64,000 bases of DNA, taken from Flavobacterium reichenbachii. Lineage in GTDB: Bacteria; Bacteroidota; Bacteroidia; Flavobacteriales; Flavobacteriaceae. The stretch lies in the NCBI RefSeq assembly GCF_002217435.1, contig NZ_MUHF01000002.1:62001-126000 (forward strand), read 5' to 3'. The notes under the pieces were generated by a model. The model saw nothing but the letters and a program-made list of their open reading frames with translations. It was not told where the DNA came from and did no database searches. Shown here one piece after another: positions 1 to 9,224 of the stretch. Made by a program: the position numbers and the translations under genes. Positions within the stretch are counted from its first letter, which is position 1, and each line of letters opens with the position of its first letter.

Positions 1-248
1 AAATAGAACTGAGAAAAAACTTCCATCAGGAGAACCACGCCCATCAAAACAATATACATCAATAAACCGTATTTGTCGTGCGTCTTGATATAGCCGTCCA
101 CCGTTTGTTTTAATAAATAAGGACGAAGAGCTGCAAAAACTGAAAGAGAAATGGCAAAAATTATAACGCCGTAATAGCGCCATTTATAAGGTTTGGTATA
201 GGTTAAAATTCTTTTGAATAATCCGGTATCGAATGCTTTTGCTTTCAT
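1..248 (-). CDS. ABC exporter, N-terminal fragment (runs off left edge)
   Basis: The first 82 codons of a minus-strand gene whose 3' part lies outside the window. The protein starts MKAKAFDTGLFKRILTYTKP. It then shows two hydrophobic segments, at about residues 26-45 and 63-80, separated by a short basic loop (LRPYLLKQTVDGYIKTHDK). This is the usual opening of the membrane domain of MsbA/MdlB-type ABC exporters, where the ATPase domain follows. The gene lies 76 bases downstream of truA on the same strand, so the two are probably co-transcribed. The substrate cannot be told from this part. The start codon is the ATG at 248. Confidence 0.7.
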   Translation of the reverse strand, partial: MKAKAFDTGLFKRILTYTKPYKWRYYGVIIFAISLSVFAALRPYLLKQTVDGYIKTHDKYGLLMYIVLMGVVLLMEVFSQFY

Positions 249-324
249 TTGTTTTTTATATGCTTTAAGCTTTAGGCTTTCGGCAGCAGACTCAACACTA
301 AAGCCTATTGCTTACAGCTTACAG

Positions 325-1059
325 CTATAAATAATCGTAATAAATTTCGGTTAAATATAATCCGTGTGCCGGAACCGAAAACCCGGCTTTTTCTCTGCTT
401 TTGCTCGCAATTATGTTTTCAAAATCTACCAGAGAAATTTTATGCAGACCAATATTTACTAATGTTCCAACAATAGAACGAACCATATTTCTTAAAAATC
501 GATTTGCCGAAATGGTAAAAACCAGCTTGTTGTTTTCTTGTTTCCAATAGGCTTCAAAAATTGTGCAGTCAAAAGTATTTACATCGGTATGGACTTTAGA
601 AAAACACTGAAAATCGGTGTGTTTCAATAAGATATTTGCAGCTTCATTCATCAAAGCTACATCTAATTTTTGATTAAAATACCAGCTCAATTCTTCCAGA
701 AACGGATTTTTAAAAGTATTAATGTGGTATTCATAAGTTCTTTTAGTTGCATCAAAACGACAATGTGCTTCATTGTCAACCAAAATAATATCAAAAACAG
801 CAATGTCTTTAGGTAAATAAGAATTGAGTTTATGCACCAAATTCGGTACGTCAATCGGAGTTTCATGATCAAAATGAGCATACATTTCCCTTGCGTGAAC
901 TCCAGTGTCTGTTCGACCTGCACCCATTGCATTAATTTCAGAATTTAACAAAACCGAAAGAGCTTTGTTTAAAGTTTCCTGAACAGAAGATGCGTTAGGT
1001 TGAAATTGCCAGCCGTGATAATGTGTGCCGTTATATGCGAAGTGGATAAAATATCTCAT
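325..1059 (-). CDS. truA: tRNA pseudouridine(38-40) synthase TruA
   Basis: Converts uridines 38-40 in the anticodon arm of several tRNAs to pseudouridine. At 244 residues it has the normal family length. The catalytic motif GRTDTGVHA is present, with the nucleophilic aspartate at residue 51. The C-terminal half carries the conserved RFLRNMVRSIVGTLVNIG segment. It is read leftward from an ATG at 1059 and is followed by the ABC exporter gene. No unusual features are seen. Confidence 0.96.
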   Translation of the reverse strand: MRYFIHFAYNGTHYHGWQFQPNASSVQETLNKALSVLLNSEINAMGAGRTDTGVHAREMYAHFDHETPIDVPNLVHKLNSYLPKDIAVFDIILVDNEAHCRFDATKRTYEYHINTFKNPFLEELSWYFNQKLDVALMNEAANILLKHTDFQCFSKVHTDVNTFDCTIFEAYWKQENNKLVFTISANRFLRNMVRSIVGTLVNIGLHKISLVDFENIIASKSREKAGFSVPAHGLYLTEIYYDYL

Positions 1060-1342
1060 TTTTTAGGGACAGAGGTTCTGAAGTACAAAGGTACAAAGGA
1101 TTTTTTGAAGATGCTAAGATTCTGAGATACTATCCCGAAGTCTACATTGTAGAGATGCACTGCAGCGCGTCTGAGCCGAGATTAGTAAAATACATTATTA
1201 AAACAGGTAAAGTATCTTCCCATTCATAAAAAAAGTATTAAGATAGATTTAATTAAAAAAAAACTTAGAACCTTAGTATGTCAGAACCTTTAAAAAAAAC
1301 CTTTGTACCTTTGTGACTCAAAACCTATGAACCTTTAGTAAA
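1060..1342. other. Spacer with repeated word-like sequence between divergent genes
   Basis: No gene is seen. Both sides carry near-complementary words of the type AGGTTCTGAAGTACAAAGG (about 1073-1100) and CTTTGTACCTTTGTGACTC (about 1301-1320), so the two flanks could pair. Similar words recur at 6090-6165 and 6220-6302. A palindromic element lies at 1153-1172. Both flanking genes point outward, so promoters must lie here, but no clear TAnnTTTG element was found. Confidence 0.5.
1153..1172. repeat. Imperfect palindrome around CTGCAG
   Basis: The 20-base element AGATGCACTGCAGCGCGTCT reads almost the same on both strands, with two mismatched pairs. From memory, elements of this kind (gAcGCactGCAGtgCGTc) are dispersed in spacers of many flavobacterial genomes. 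In this window it occurs once. No function is known to me. Confidence 0.5.
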
Positions 1343-1837
1343 TTGAAAAAAATTCTCCTCCTTTCCGACACTCACAGCCATATTGATGATACTATTTTAA
1401 AATATGTAAATCAAGCAGATGAAGTTTGGCATGCCGGAGATATCGGAGATTTGAATGTTACCGATACGATAAAAAAACTAAAACCGCTGCGCTGCGTTTA
1501 TGGAAATATAGATGATGCAAAGGCAAGATTGGAATTTCCGCTGCACAATCGTTTTATGTGCGAAAATGTTTCGGTCTGGATCACGCATATTGGAGGTTAC
1601 CCCGGAAAATACAATCCAAATATTAAGGAAGAAATGGCTTTAAATCCTCCTAAATTATTTATCTGCGGGCATTCACATATTCTTAAAGTTATGTTTGATA
1701 AAAAGAATAATTTATTACATATGAATCCCGGAGCAGCAGGAAAAAGCGGTTTTCATCAGATGAGAACAATGCTTCGTTTTGTAATCGATGATGATAAAAT
1801 AAAAGATTTAGAGATTGTAGAAATAGGGAAGAAGTAA
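1343..1837 (+). CDS. YfcE/MJ0936-type metallophosphoesterase
   Basis: A calcineurin-like phosphodiesterase of 164 residues, as is usual for the YfcE family. Metal ligands are readable in order: D9 and H11 (SDTHSH), GD at 32-33 (HAGDIGD), GN at 54-55 (YGNIDD), H82 (THIGG) and GHSH at 109-112. It is cytosolic, with no signal peptide. The substrate is unknown; relatives cleave phosphodiesters such as bis-pNPP, and physiological roles are mostly undefined. The start appears to be TTG at 1343: the ATG at 1327 is out of frame and stops at once, and the family normally begins MKKILLLSDTH. Confidence 0.87.
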   Translation: MKKILLLSDTHSHIDDTILKYVNQADEVWHAGDIGDLNVTDTIKKLKPLRCVYGNIDDAKARLEFPLHNRFMCENVSVWITHIGGYPGKYNPNIKEEMALNPPKLFICGHSHILKVMFDKKNNLLHMNPGAAGKSGFHQMRTMLRFVIDDDKIKDLEIVEIGKK

Positions 1838-1841
1838 GGAA

Positions 1842-2759
1842 TTAATGAGGAAGGGGAATTTGTATTTTAATTGAAGTTCCTTTGCCGGGTTTTGATTTAA
1901 TGCTGAAACTTCCTTTAAATTTTTTAATTCTCGCTCTTATTCTGTTTAAACCAAAACCTTCGGCTTTGTTTAGTTTATCGGTCTTAAATCCAATCCCGTC
2001 ATCGTGGATCGAAATTATAAATTGATCTTGGTTTTCTTGAAGCGAAATTTCGGCTTTTTTTGCAGCGCTGTGTTTGATAATGTTGTTAAATAATTCAGAT
2101 ACAATAAAATAAATTTTCATTTCAAATTTTTCGACATACCGTTGTTCTACAGCAATAGTACTCGAAAATTCAAAATGAATACTCGAATTAGAATTTCTTT
2201 CGCATAAATCTTCTAAAGCATACATTAAACCGAAACGAACCAAAAGGGAAGGGACTAAATCGTGCGACATATCCCGAAGAAGATCATGTGCTTCGGCTAA
2301 TATTGTTTTGGTTTTCTGAATTTCCTCTGCCTTAATGTTATTTTGTGCTGTAAATACATTAAGATGCAGTCCTGCAGAGGACAAAAGCGAATTAATATTG
2401 TCATGCAAAAAAGAAGCTATTCTTTTTCTTTCATTTTCCTGACTGTCAATTCCGGAATTAATGATGTCTAAAAGAATTTTCTGTTTGGTATCCTTTCGTT
2501 TTATTTTTTGCTTTAATTTATTATTCTGATAAAAAAAATAAAAAAGAAAGAACAATATAATTACAAGAACAACAGATAAGCTGACCACTTTTTTGTTATG
2601 TACACTTTCTACTTTGCGAAGTTCGGATGAATTGTTTTTTTGATTTTCAACAACAGTTACTATAGATTCTTTTGCAGGAACTTGCATCTGGCTGAAAACG
2701 GAATGGCCACATTGTGAAATTAAAAGAAAAAACAGAATAAAGATTCTTGAACCAAACAT
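1842..2759 (-). CDS. Sensor histidine kinase (HisKA_3/NarX-type core)
   Basis: A 305-residue membrane histidine kinase. The N-terminus looks like a signal peptide (ending VFSQ near residue 24). One clear membrane segment lies at about 59-78, and the short region between holds no recognisable sensor domain. The dimerisation/phosphorylation helix has the motif ERKRIASFLHDN with H119. The ATPase domain follows with N-box SELFNNIIKHS and G-box DDGIGF. It lies 29 bases downstream of a LuxR-type response regulator on the same strand, so the two are a cognate pair. The stimulus is unknown. The short periplasmic part suggests sensing by the membrane or a partner. Confidence 0.88.
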   Translation of the reverse strand: MFGSRIFILFFLLISQCGHSVFSQMQVPAKESIVTVVENQKNNSSELRKVESVHNKKVVSLSVVLVIILFFLFYFFYQNNKLKQKIKRKDTKQKILLDIINSGIDSQENERKRIASFLHDNINSLLSSAGLHLNVFTAQNNIKAEEIQKTKTILAEAHDLLRDMSHDLVPSLLVRFGLMYALEDLCERNSNSSIHFEFSSTIAVEQRYVEKFEMKIYFIVSELFNNIIKHSAAKKAEISLQENQDQFIISIHDDGIGFKTDKLNKAEGFGLNRIRARIKKFKGSFSIKSKPGKGTSIKIQIPLPH

Positions 2760-2788
2760 AGCAGTAAATTTTTGTTCCTTGATGCTGA

Positions 2789-3451
2789 TTAAGGATTTAT
2801 CAAATTGTTTTTTATGGCATATTTTACCAAACCGATTGTACTCTTGATATCTAGTTTTCTCATGATATTCTTTCTATGCGTTTCGACGGTATTGGAACTT
2901 ATAAAAAGCTCTTCGCTTATTTCTTTTCCGCTATATTCAAGCGCTATCAGCTTAATAATTTCGATTTCCCTCGGACTTAAGATTTGATTTTCCTGATAGG
3001 GATGAGGTTGTAATTTTGGATTGTTCTGTATAAATGCGTTAAATATTTTCTCTCTTACGGCATCACTAAAATATTCCTGTCCTTGATAAACTGCTTCAAT
3101 GGCTTCTATTATATTTTCGCCTGCGCTTTTTTTTGTGAGATACCCTTTTGCGCCTAATTTCATGACTTCCTTAATTATTTTAAGATCATCATAACTGGAT
3201 AAAATAATGACTTTGCACGAAGAACCTTTTTGGTTAAATTCTTTCAAGGCTTCGATGCCGTCTTTTTTAGGCATACTGATGTCTAGTATTAAAATGTCGG
3301 CTTTATTTTCTAAAACATCATCGTATACAGTAGTTCCATCAAGAGAACTGCCAACAACTTCAAAGTCGCTGACAGTCTGTAGTAAGTTGGTGAGCCCGTC
3401 AATGAGGACCTGATGATCATCTGCAAGATGAATTTTTATTTTTTGGATCAT
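2789..3451 (-). CDS. LuxR/NarL-family response regulator
   Basis: 220 residues: receiver domain (1-120) with acidic pocket DD at 11-12, phosphoacceptor D57 (LILDISMPKKDG) and the conserved lysine in GYLTKKSA near 109. A C-terminal LuxR helix-turn-helix (about 150-215, LSPREIEIIKLIALEYSGKEISEELFIS split over two helices) follows. It is the first gene of the two-gene operon with the kinase at 1842-2759. Targets cannot be inferred. Flavobacterial genomes hold many such pairs. Confidence 0.92.
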   Translation of the reverse strand: MIQKIKIHLADDHQVLIDGLTNLLQTVSDFEVVGSSLDGTTVYDDVLENKADILILDISMPKKDGIEALKEFNQKGSSCKVIILSSYDDLKIIKEVMKLGAKGYLTKKSAGENIIEAIEAVYQGQEYFSDAVREKIFNAFIQNNPKLQPHPYQENQILSPREIEIIKLIALEYSGKEISEELFISSNTVETHRKNIMRKLDIKSTIGLVKYAIKNNLINP

Positions 3452-3556
3452 AATTTTCTAGAAATCTGAATGGTGTCAAAATTATGAAAAATATCTTACA
3501 AAATTTGTTTTAACCTATATTTTGGCAGTGTTTTAAGTAAATCTGAATTGTATCCA

Positions 3557-3589
3557 CAAAAAAACCCGGATATAGAATCCGGGTTTTTT
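3557..3589 (-). terminator. Intrinsic terminator of the DUF4293 gene
   Basis: Arms CCCGGAT (3565-3571) and ATCCGGG (3577-3583) with a five-base loop, flanked by A7 on the left and T6 on the right. It works in either direction but only the leftward DUF4293 gene ends here. The response regulator starts downstream of it. Confidence 0.85.
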
Positions 3590-3615
3590 CACACAAATAA
3601 ATTAAGTTTATAGGT

Positions 3616-4026
3616 TTATCTCAAACGATCTACAGATTTTACAAGATCTTCGTCCTTTTTGATGGCCTTATTAGCTAAAACTAATAACACGATAGCAACA
3701 ATCGGAAGAAACATCCCAATACCTTTCTCTGAAACCGTAGTTTCTCCAGATAAGTTTAGTGATCGATATACAAACAATCCTAATAAAATTAAGTTTAATA
3801 TTATATTTAGTCTGTTCATAACAAACTGATTTTGTCTTTTTTTGAATGTAATAATGCTGATTACACTCAGCATTGTGCTTAGACCTAATAATATGGTGTA
3901 AAATTGGTCCTGCATAAAATAGAACGGCTTTCCTGTGTTTGATGTCCAAAGTGGAATAAAAAACATTAGAACCCCAGTTACTACAAAGGTAAAAAATAAA
4001 TATACAGTCTGAATTCTTTGTATCAT
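3616..4026 (-). CDS. DUF4293 membrane protein
   Basis: A small integral membrane protein of 136 residues with four hydrophobic segments. It begins MIQRIQTVYLFFTFVVTGV, the typical DUF4293 opening found across Bacteroidota. The ATG at 4026 was preferred to an in-frame TTG two codons upstream. It is divergent from rho, a common neighbour for this family as I remember it. The function is unknown; it ends in a charged tail (KKDEDLVKSVDRLR). A strong terminator follows. Confidence 0.82.
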   Translation of the reverse strand: MIQRIQTVYLFFTFVVTGVLMFFIPLWTSNTGKPFYFMQDQFYTILLGLSTMLSVISIITFKKRQNQFVMNRLNIILNLILLGLFVYRSLNLSGETTVSEKGIGMFLPIVAIVLLVLANKAIKKDEDLVKSVDRLR

Positions 4027-4208
4027 GTTCAATAATTGTTTTACAAAAATATATTTTCTTTTTTTAAAATACTATTGTATGATTAAATTTTATTCGTATT
4101 ATTGCATCATAATACCGTAAGCACTTCATACTGCGGTCAATTTCAAATTATTATCTACCTTATTCTTTTTACAGTTTCCTTTAAAATAATTAAATTCATA
4201 GAACATTC

Positions 4209-6080
4209 ATGTTTGATATTTCTGCATTAAAAGAAATGAAGCTTTCTGAGCTTCAAGAAATAGCTAAATTAGCTAAAACAATAAAGATTACTGGCGTCAA
4301 AAAAGAGGCTTTAATTAGTCAGATTTTGGCTCATCAGGAAACTAGCAATGCGCCGGCTGAAGCACCAAAAACCGAAGCAGCAGCAGAGGTCAAAGATGAT
4401 AAAGCCAAGAGAACCAGAATCACTGGTGCAAAAATTACTCCGGCTAAAAAAGCAGCTAATGCAAAAAGCACTCCAGTTCTTGAATTTGATAAAGTAGAAG
4501 AAACTTCTCAGAATACTATAACTCCTCAAGCTTTAACAGAAACTGAAAATACTGCTCCAGAAGTTGTAGAAAGTAAGACAGCTGATAAAAAAGAGCCAAA
4601 AATTGTAAAGTTTAATAAAACGGCTTACGAGAAAAAAGTTGCTCTGAAAAAGGAAAAAGATGAGGTAAAAGAAGTTAGTGCCGAAGAAAGTGCAGAAAAC
4701 ATAACTACGGAACCAAAAGCAGAGAAACCTGTAATAGCACCTTCTGCAAAAAAGATCAATCCGAATCAAAATAAAAATCAAAACCCGAACACAAATCCAA
4801 ACCAGAATCTGAATCCAAATCCAAATCAGGTTCAAGCTCAGAATCCAAATCCAAATCAAAATGGGAACGGAAATGGAAATGGAAACGGGAATACCAATAC
4901 CAACAACCAGAATCCAAATCATAAAAATAAAAAGAATAATAATTTCAGAGATTCAGATTTTGAATTTGATGGAATTATAGAAAGTGAAGGCGTACTTGAA
5001 ATGATGCCGGACGGATACGGATTTTTGCGTTCATCAGATTATAATTATTTAGCCTCTCCAGATGATATTTATTTATCAACTTCACAAATCAGATTATTTG
5101 GTCTTAAAACCGGAGATACTGTAAAAGGAGTGGTTCGTCCTCCAAAAGAAGGCGAGAAGTTTTTCCCTTTAGTACGTGTTTTAAAAATTAATGGACACGA
5201 CCCGCAAGTGGTTCGCGATAGAGTTTCTTTTGAACACTTGACACCAGTTTTTCCTTCAGAAAAATTCAAATTAGCCGAAAAAGGCAGTTCAGTTTCAACC
5301 CGAATTATCGATTTATTTTCTCCAATCGGAAAAGGACAGCGTGGTATGATTGTAGCGCAGCCAAAAACGGGTAAAACAATGTTATTAAAAGACATTGCTA
5401 ATGCCATTGCTGCAAATCATCCTGAAGTTTATCTGATTGTTCTTCTAATTGACGAACGTCCTGAAGAGGTTACCGATATGCAGAGAAGTGTTAGAGGTGA
5501 AGTTATTGCTTCTACTTTTGACAGAGAACCGCAAGAACACGTGAAAATTGCTAATATCGTTTTGGAAAAAGCAAAACGTCTGGTAGAATGCGGACATGAT
5601 GTTGTGATTTTATTAGATTCAATTACACGTTTGGCAAGAGCTTATAATACAGTACAGCCAGCTTCTGGAAAAGTTTTGAGTGGTGGTGTTGATGCTAATG
5701 CATTGCAAAAACCAAAACGTTTCTTTGGTGCTGCCAGAAATGTAGAAAACGGAGGTTCATTGAGTATCATCGCAACTGCATTGACAGAAACAGGTTCTAA
5801 GATGGATGAAGTGATCTTTGAAGAATTTAAAGGAACAGGTAATATGGAGCTGCAATTGGATCGTAAGATTGCAAACAAACGTATTTTCCCTGCTATCGAC
5901 TTAACCTCTTCAAGCACGCGTCGCGACGATCTTTTATTAGACGAAAAAACATTACAAAGAATGTGGATTATGCGTAAATATCTATCGGATATGAATCCTG
6001 TAGAATCTATGGATTTTGTAAACGACCGATTCAAAAAAACCAGAAACAACGAGGAGTTTTTGATTTCTATGAATGACTAA
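4209..6080 (+). CDS. rho: Transcription termination factor Rho with Asn-rich insert
   Basis: The hexameric RNA helicase that ends transcription. At 623 residues it is about 200 longer than E. coli Rho. Domains: SAP-like Rho-N (1-45); a basic, Ala/Lys/Glu-rich linker (50-180); an N/P/Q/G-rich repeat tract (about 185-240); the OB-fold RNA-binding domain (about 255-330, with [12 protein letters not shown]); then the RecA-type ATPase with P-loop AQPKTGKT and Walker [17 protein letters not shown]. Established work on Bacteroides Rho shows such disordered inserts can drive condensate formation. Whether this one does is inference. Confidence 0.97.
   Translation: MFDISALKEMKLSELQEIAKLAKTIKITGVKKEALISQILAHQETSNAPAEAPKTEAAAEVKDDKAKRTRITGAKITPAKKAANAKSTPVLEFDKVEETSQNTITPQALTETENTAPEVVESKTADKKEPKIVKFNKTAYEKKVALKKEKDEVKEVSAEESAENITTEPKAEKPVIAPSAKKINPNQNKNQNPNTNPNQNLNPNPNQVQAQNPNPNQNGNGNGNGNGNTNTNNQNPNHKNKKNNNFRDSDFEFDGIIESEGVLEMMPDGYGFLRSSDYNYLASPDDIYLSTSQIRLFGLKTGDTVKGVVRPPKEGEKFFPLVRVLKINGHDPQVVRDRVSFEHLTPVFPSEKFKLAEKGSSVSTRIIDLFSPIGKGQRGMIVAQPKTGKTMLLKDIANAIAANHPEVYLIVLLIDERPEEVTDMQRSVRGEVIASTFDREPQEHVKIANIVLEKAKRLVECGHDVVILLDSITRLARAYNTVQPASGKVLSGGVDANALQKPKRFFGAARNVENGGSLSIIATALTETGSKMDEVIFEEFKGTGNMELQLDRKIANKRIFPAIDLTSSSTRRDDLLLDEKTLQRMWIMRKYLSDMNPVESMDFVNDRFKKTRNNEEFLISMND
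4759..4932 (+). repeat. In-frame Asn/Pro/Gln repeat tract inside rho
   Basis: Degenerate AATCCAAATCCAAATCAG-type units encode runs of NPNPNQ, then GGAAATGGAAATGG units encode a G-N run. The tract is part of the rho reading frame and keeps it open. Such DNA is prone to length change. Confidence 0.85.
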
Positions 6081-6177
6081 GGAAAGGTGCTGAGGTTCTG
6101 AGGGACTAAGGTTCAGAGTTGCAAAGGTTCTGAGTGACTGAGGTTCTGAGGTTTTTCTCTAGTACACTTAATATTAT

Positions 6178-6220
6178 AAAAAAAGGGATTAGTTTTTAAA
6201 AACTAATCCCTTTTTTTTTT
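6178..6220. terminator. Bidirectional intrinsic terminator between rho and the M28 peptidase gene
   Basis: A perfect 26-base inverted repeat with arms GGGATTAGTTTTT (6185-6197) and AAAAACTAATCCC (6198-6210), preceded by A7 and followed by T10. It serves the two convergent genes. On either side are partly complementary word repeats (6090-6165 and 6220-6302), which could form an outer stem. Confidence 0.9.
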
Positions 6221-6302
6221 AACCTTAGAAACTTAGTCCCTCAGAACCCTCAGTCCCTTAGAAAAAAACCTCTGAACCTTTGCTACTCTGAGCCTTTGAA
6301 CC

Positions 6303-7328
6303 TTATTTAAGCGGTTTATCAACTACAGGTCTCTCAGCTCTATTGGCTAAGTCCCATGCTACAACAAAAGCCAATTTTGTTCTTTTTGTTAAAGCATCGT
6401 ATTCAATTTTTTCTGGTTCATCGCCTTTTCCGTGATAATCTGCGTGAACTCCATTGAAGAAGAAAACAGCCGGAATACCATGTTTTGCAAAATTATAATG
6501 ATCAGAACGCTCATAAAAATGATTTGGATCTTTAGGATCATTAAATTTAAAATCTAAATCTACTTTAGTATATTTTTCGTTTTGAGCCACTACAAGGTTG
6601 TGTAAATCAGATGATAATCTGTCGGCTCCAATTACGTAAACATAATTATTGGTATTTGCATGTTCTACATCACGACGGCCGATCATATCGATGTTGACAT
6701 CTGTAATAGTATTGGCAATCGGGAACAATGGATTTTCTGAGTAATAACGAGATCCGTGTAAACCGTGTTCTTCGCCGGTAACATGAAGAAATAAAATCGA
6801 ACGTTTTGGACCGTGGCCGTCTTTTTTAGCCTTCGCAAAAGCCTTCGCAATTTCCATAACGGCAACTGTTCCGGAACCGTCATCATCAGCGCCATTGTAG
6901 ATTTCGCCTTTTTTAATTCCAACGTGATCATAATGAGCCGAAATGACCAAAACTTCATCTGGTTTTTCAGAACCTTCTATATATGCCCAGATATTTTCAG
7001 AATCCGGAAGGTTTTCTTTGTATTTTGCATTAAGGAAAGCTGCAGGAATATGCTGGTAATAATCTGTCGCTCCTTTAGGAAACGAAATACCATTATTCTT
7101 GTATTGCTCGATCATATATAGACCCGCTTTTTTCTGGCCTGGAGATCCTGTTTCGCGTCCTTCCATTTCGTCAGAAGCAACTACGTAAAGCATTGTTTTT
7201 AAATCTTTCTCAGTAATAAGATCCATATATTTTGTTGGATCTGAATTATCTTTGGCTGCAGCCAGCTGCGTTGTTTTACATGAAAACGCAGTAGCAGCAA
7301 TTAATAATAGAACAATTATTTTTTTCAT
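6303..7328 (-). CDS. M28-family zinc aminopeptidase, lipoprotein
   Basis: A 341-residue exported peptidase. The lipobox AATAFSCKTT puts the lipidated cysteine at residue 17. M28 zinc ligands are readable: SAHYDHVG, GADDDGSGTVAVMEIA, TGEEHGLHGS, NIDMIGR, and a late HADYHGKGDE histidine. Family members cleave N-terminal residues from peptides. It starts 7 bases after the end of the DUF3667 gene, so the two probably share a transcript. The convergent terminator with rho lies beyond its end. Confidence 0.92.
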   Translation of the reverse strand: MKKIIVLLLIAATAFSCKTTQLAAAKDNSDPTKYMDLITEKDLKTMLYVVASDEMEGRETGSPGQKKAGLYMIEQYKNNGISFPKGATDYYQHIPAAFLNAKYKENLPDSENIWAYIEGSEKPDEVLVISAHYDHVGIKKGEIYNGADDDGSGTVAVMEIAKAFAKAKKDGHGPKRSILFLHVTGEEHGLHGSRYYSENPLFPIANTITDVNIDMIGRRDVEHANTNNYVYVIGADRLSSDLHNLVVAQNEKYTKVDLDFKFNDPKDPNHFYERSDHYNFAKHGIPAVFFFNGVHADYHGKGDEPEKIEYDALTKRTKLAFVVAWDLANRAERPVVDKPLK

Positions 7329-7335
7329 TTTTTAT

Positions 7336-8316
7336 TTAATGTAAATTAATGAATGTGTAAAAGGCGTAAAGTATTAGTAAAAATAGAATAAAAAACGAGT
7401 TAATAAAAAACAATAGTACACTTTTTACAAATGAGACAAATCTGGATTCTCCGTAAAATCTGTGATGCGCAGGGTAAAAATAATAAGACATCCAGATAAA
7501 TCCCACAAAATCAGTAATGTCTGAAATAAAAGTGAGCGGATTGTCTTCGCCAAATAGTCCGATAAATTTCCGGATGACAAATAAAATCAGGAATATTAAA
7601 AGAAGAAAAGAAAAGTAATGAAGTGTAAAAATGCCGTGGTCAAAATAATACCACTTCTTTTTATTATGAAAGATCCATAAAAAGAAGGCAAAGAACGGCA
7701 TAATGAGAATTAGTATTTTCGGAAGATTATGAACAAAAGATTCCGTAAATTTTTTAACGATTTCACCTTTTGAGTTATGATCTACAACATATTTTAGTTT
7801 CTGGATCATCCAATAACTGAAACTGTCCAGACGCTTTTCCTTTGGGGCATGTTTTTGTATGGAATCAACATTCCTAGTTATTTTATTAAAATCGCTTCCT
7901 ATATTTAGGTCTTTGAGTTCTCCGGTATAAATGTTTTTTGGAATTTCTTTTTTATGTTCCTTAGTGTTTTTATCAGCAATTACCACTTCGTCATTTACCT
8001 CGTTTGGAAAAAGTGCGATTAAAAGAAAAGTGATAAAACTGATAAAAATATACAAACGTACAGGTGCCAGGTAAGACAACCGTTTTCCCGAAAGATATTC
8101 TTTGGTTAAAGTCGAGGGCTTAAAAAGCAGATTTCGAATCGTTTTCCAGAAAGCATTTTCATAATGCGTTAGATCTTCAAAGAAATGAAAAAATAAATGA
8201 TGAAAAGTTTTTCTGCTGTCTGAATTCTCCTGTCCGCAATTGGGACAAAATTTTTGCTCTACAACATGCCTGCAGTTGAGGCAGGTTTTATCTTCTCTTA
8301 TTTTACTATGCGACAT
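7336..8316 (-). CDS. DUF3667 membrane protein with N-terminal zinc ribbon
   Basis: 326 residues. A CxxC...CxxC zinc ribbon (CLNCRHVV and FCPNCGQ, residues 12-30) is followed by the conserved DUF3667 segment (FHHLFFHFFEDLTHYENAF, FKPSTLTKEYLSGKR, YLAPVRLYIF). Several membrane segments follow at about 105-125, 205-222, 232-255 and 295-320. The function is unknown; the family is common in Bacteroidota. It lies upstream of the M28 peptidase gene and 32 bases downstream of the dienelactone hydrolase gene. Confidence 0.85.
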   Translation of the reverse strand: MSHSKIREDKTCLNCRHVVEQKFCPNCGQENSDSRKTFHHLFFHFFEDLTHYENAFWKTIRNLLFKPSTLTKEYLSGKRLSYLAPVRLYIFISFITFLLIALFPNEVNDEVVIADKNTKEHKKEIPKNIYTGELKDLNIGSDFNKITRNVDSIQKHAPKEKRLDSFSYWMIQKLKYVVDHNSKGEIVKKFTESFVHNLPKILILIMPFFAFFLWIFHNKKKWYYFDHGIFTLHYFSFLLLIFLILFVIRKFIGLFGEDNPLTFISDITDFVGFIWMSYYFYPAHHRFYGESRFVSFVKSVLLFFINSFFILFLLILYAFYTFINLH

Positions 8317-8348
8317 TGGTTTTGGTTTAGTTTTGGTTAGTTACAGGG

Positions 8349-9122
8349 CTATTTTTTCAGCACTTCCTTCAGGAAGATTTTTAAATGTTCAAAAGATCGT
8401 TTAGCAGCTTTTTCGTTGTACGCTGCTCCTTTAGAATTGTCATTTCCAGCTTCTGGATTAGTAAAAGAATGAACTGCATTAGCATAATAAATCATTTGCC
8501 AGTCGGCTTTTGTATCACGCATTTCCTGTTGAAAAGCAGTGATTTCCTCTTTAGATTCAAACGGATCATCTGCACCGTGACAAATTAAAACTTTTGTAGA
8601 AATCGGTTCTGCAGGACGAGTGGCATCTTTGCCTAAACCTCCGTGAAAAGAGACAACACCTTTTACATTCAAATGTCCGCGGGCAGCTTCAAGAACACCA
8701 GTTCCGCCAAAACAATAGCCGATCGCAGCAATATTGTCTGCATTTGTTCCTGCTTTTATTAATTCCTGCAGCGCTGCGTTAATGCGTTTCTGGTACGCTT
8801 CATAATTCTTTTTATAAAATCCGGCCTGTTTTCCGGCATCAGCGGTATTTTTAGGATAATTACCTTCGCCATAGATGTCTGCAATAAAAACATTGTAGCC
8901 TTCTTTAGATAAATTCGAGGCAATTTCTTTAGACGCATTATCGATTCCCAGCCAGGCAGGCAAAAGTAAAATTCCAGGATTTTGACTGCTTTTTTTGGCA
9001 GATTTTATAAACAAACCGTTTAGCTGCTGATTTCCGTCTGCGTATTTTACAGGTTTTAATTGAGCGCTTATAGTGTTGGAAAACAGTATAGAAGCGAATA
9101 AAAATAAGATAGGATTTTTCAT
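8349..9122 (-). CDS. Dienelactone hydrolase family protein, exported
   Basis: An alpha/beta hydrolase of 257 residues with a signal peptide (MKNPILFLFASILFSNTISAQ). The family triad is visible: nucleophile Cys in AIGYCFGGTG, Asp in CHGADDPF and His in NAVHSFT. Dienelactone hydrolases use Cys rather than Ser. The real substrate of exported members is generally unknown. The ATG at 9122 was chosen because an in-frame TTG seven codons upstream would disrupt the signal peptide start. Downstream genes are DUF3667 and the M28 peptidase. Confidence 0.87.
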   Translation of the reverse strand: MKNPILFLFASILFSNTISAQLKPVKYADGNQQLNGLFIKSAKKSSQNPGILLLPAWLGIDNASKEIASNLSKEGYNVFIADIYGEGNYPKNTADAGKQAGFYKKNYEAYQKRINAALQELIKAGTNADNIAAIGYCFGGTGVLEAARGHLNVKGVVSFHGGLGKDATRPAEPISTKVLICHGADDPFESKEEITAFQQEMRDTKADWQMIYYANAVHSFTNPEAGNDNSKGAAYNEKAAKRSFEHLKIFLKEVLKK

Positions 9123-9168
9123 GGTATTTACAATTTTAAACAAATATCAGAAATATTACGATACAAAA

Positions 9169-9198
9169 AAACCTCAAAAGAAATTTCTTCTGAGGTTT
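9169..9198 (-). terminator. Intrinsic terminator after the penicillin-acylase gene
   Basis: Fifteen-base arms (9169-9183 and 9184-9198, core AAACCTC and GAGGTTT) with one mismatch. The A-run to the left gives a U-run on the minus-strand transcript. Confidence 0.82.
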
Positions 9199-9224
9199 AA
9201 GATTTGAAAGATAAATCGCAAAAA

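Noticed and set aside
4533..4922. Minus-strand ORF of 129 codons inside rho
   Set aside because: It is the shadow of the Asn/Pro repeat region of rho; the product is an Ile/Trp/Val run with no family features.
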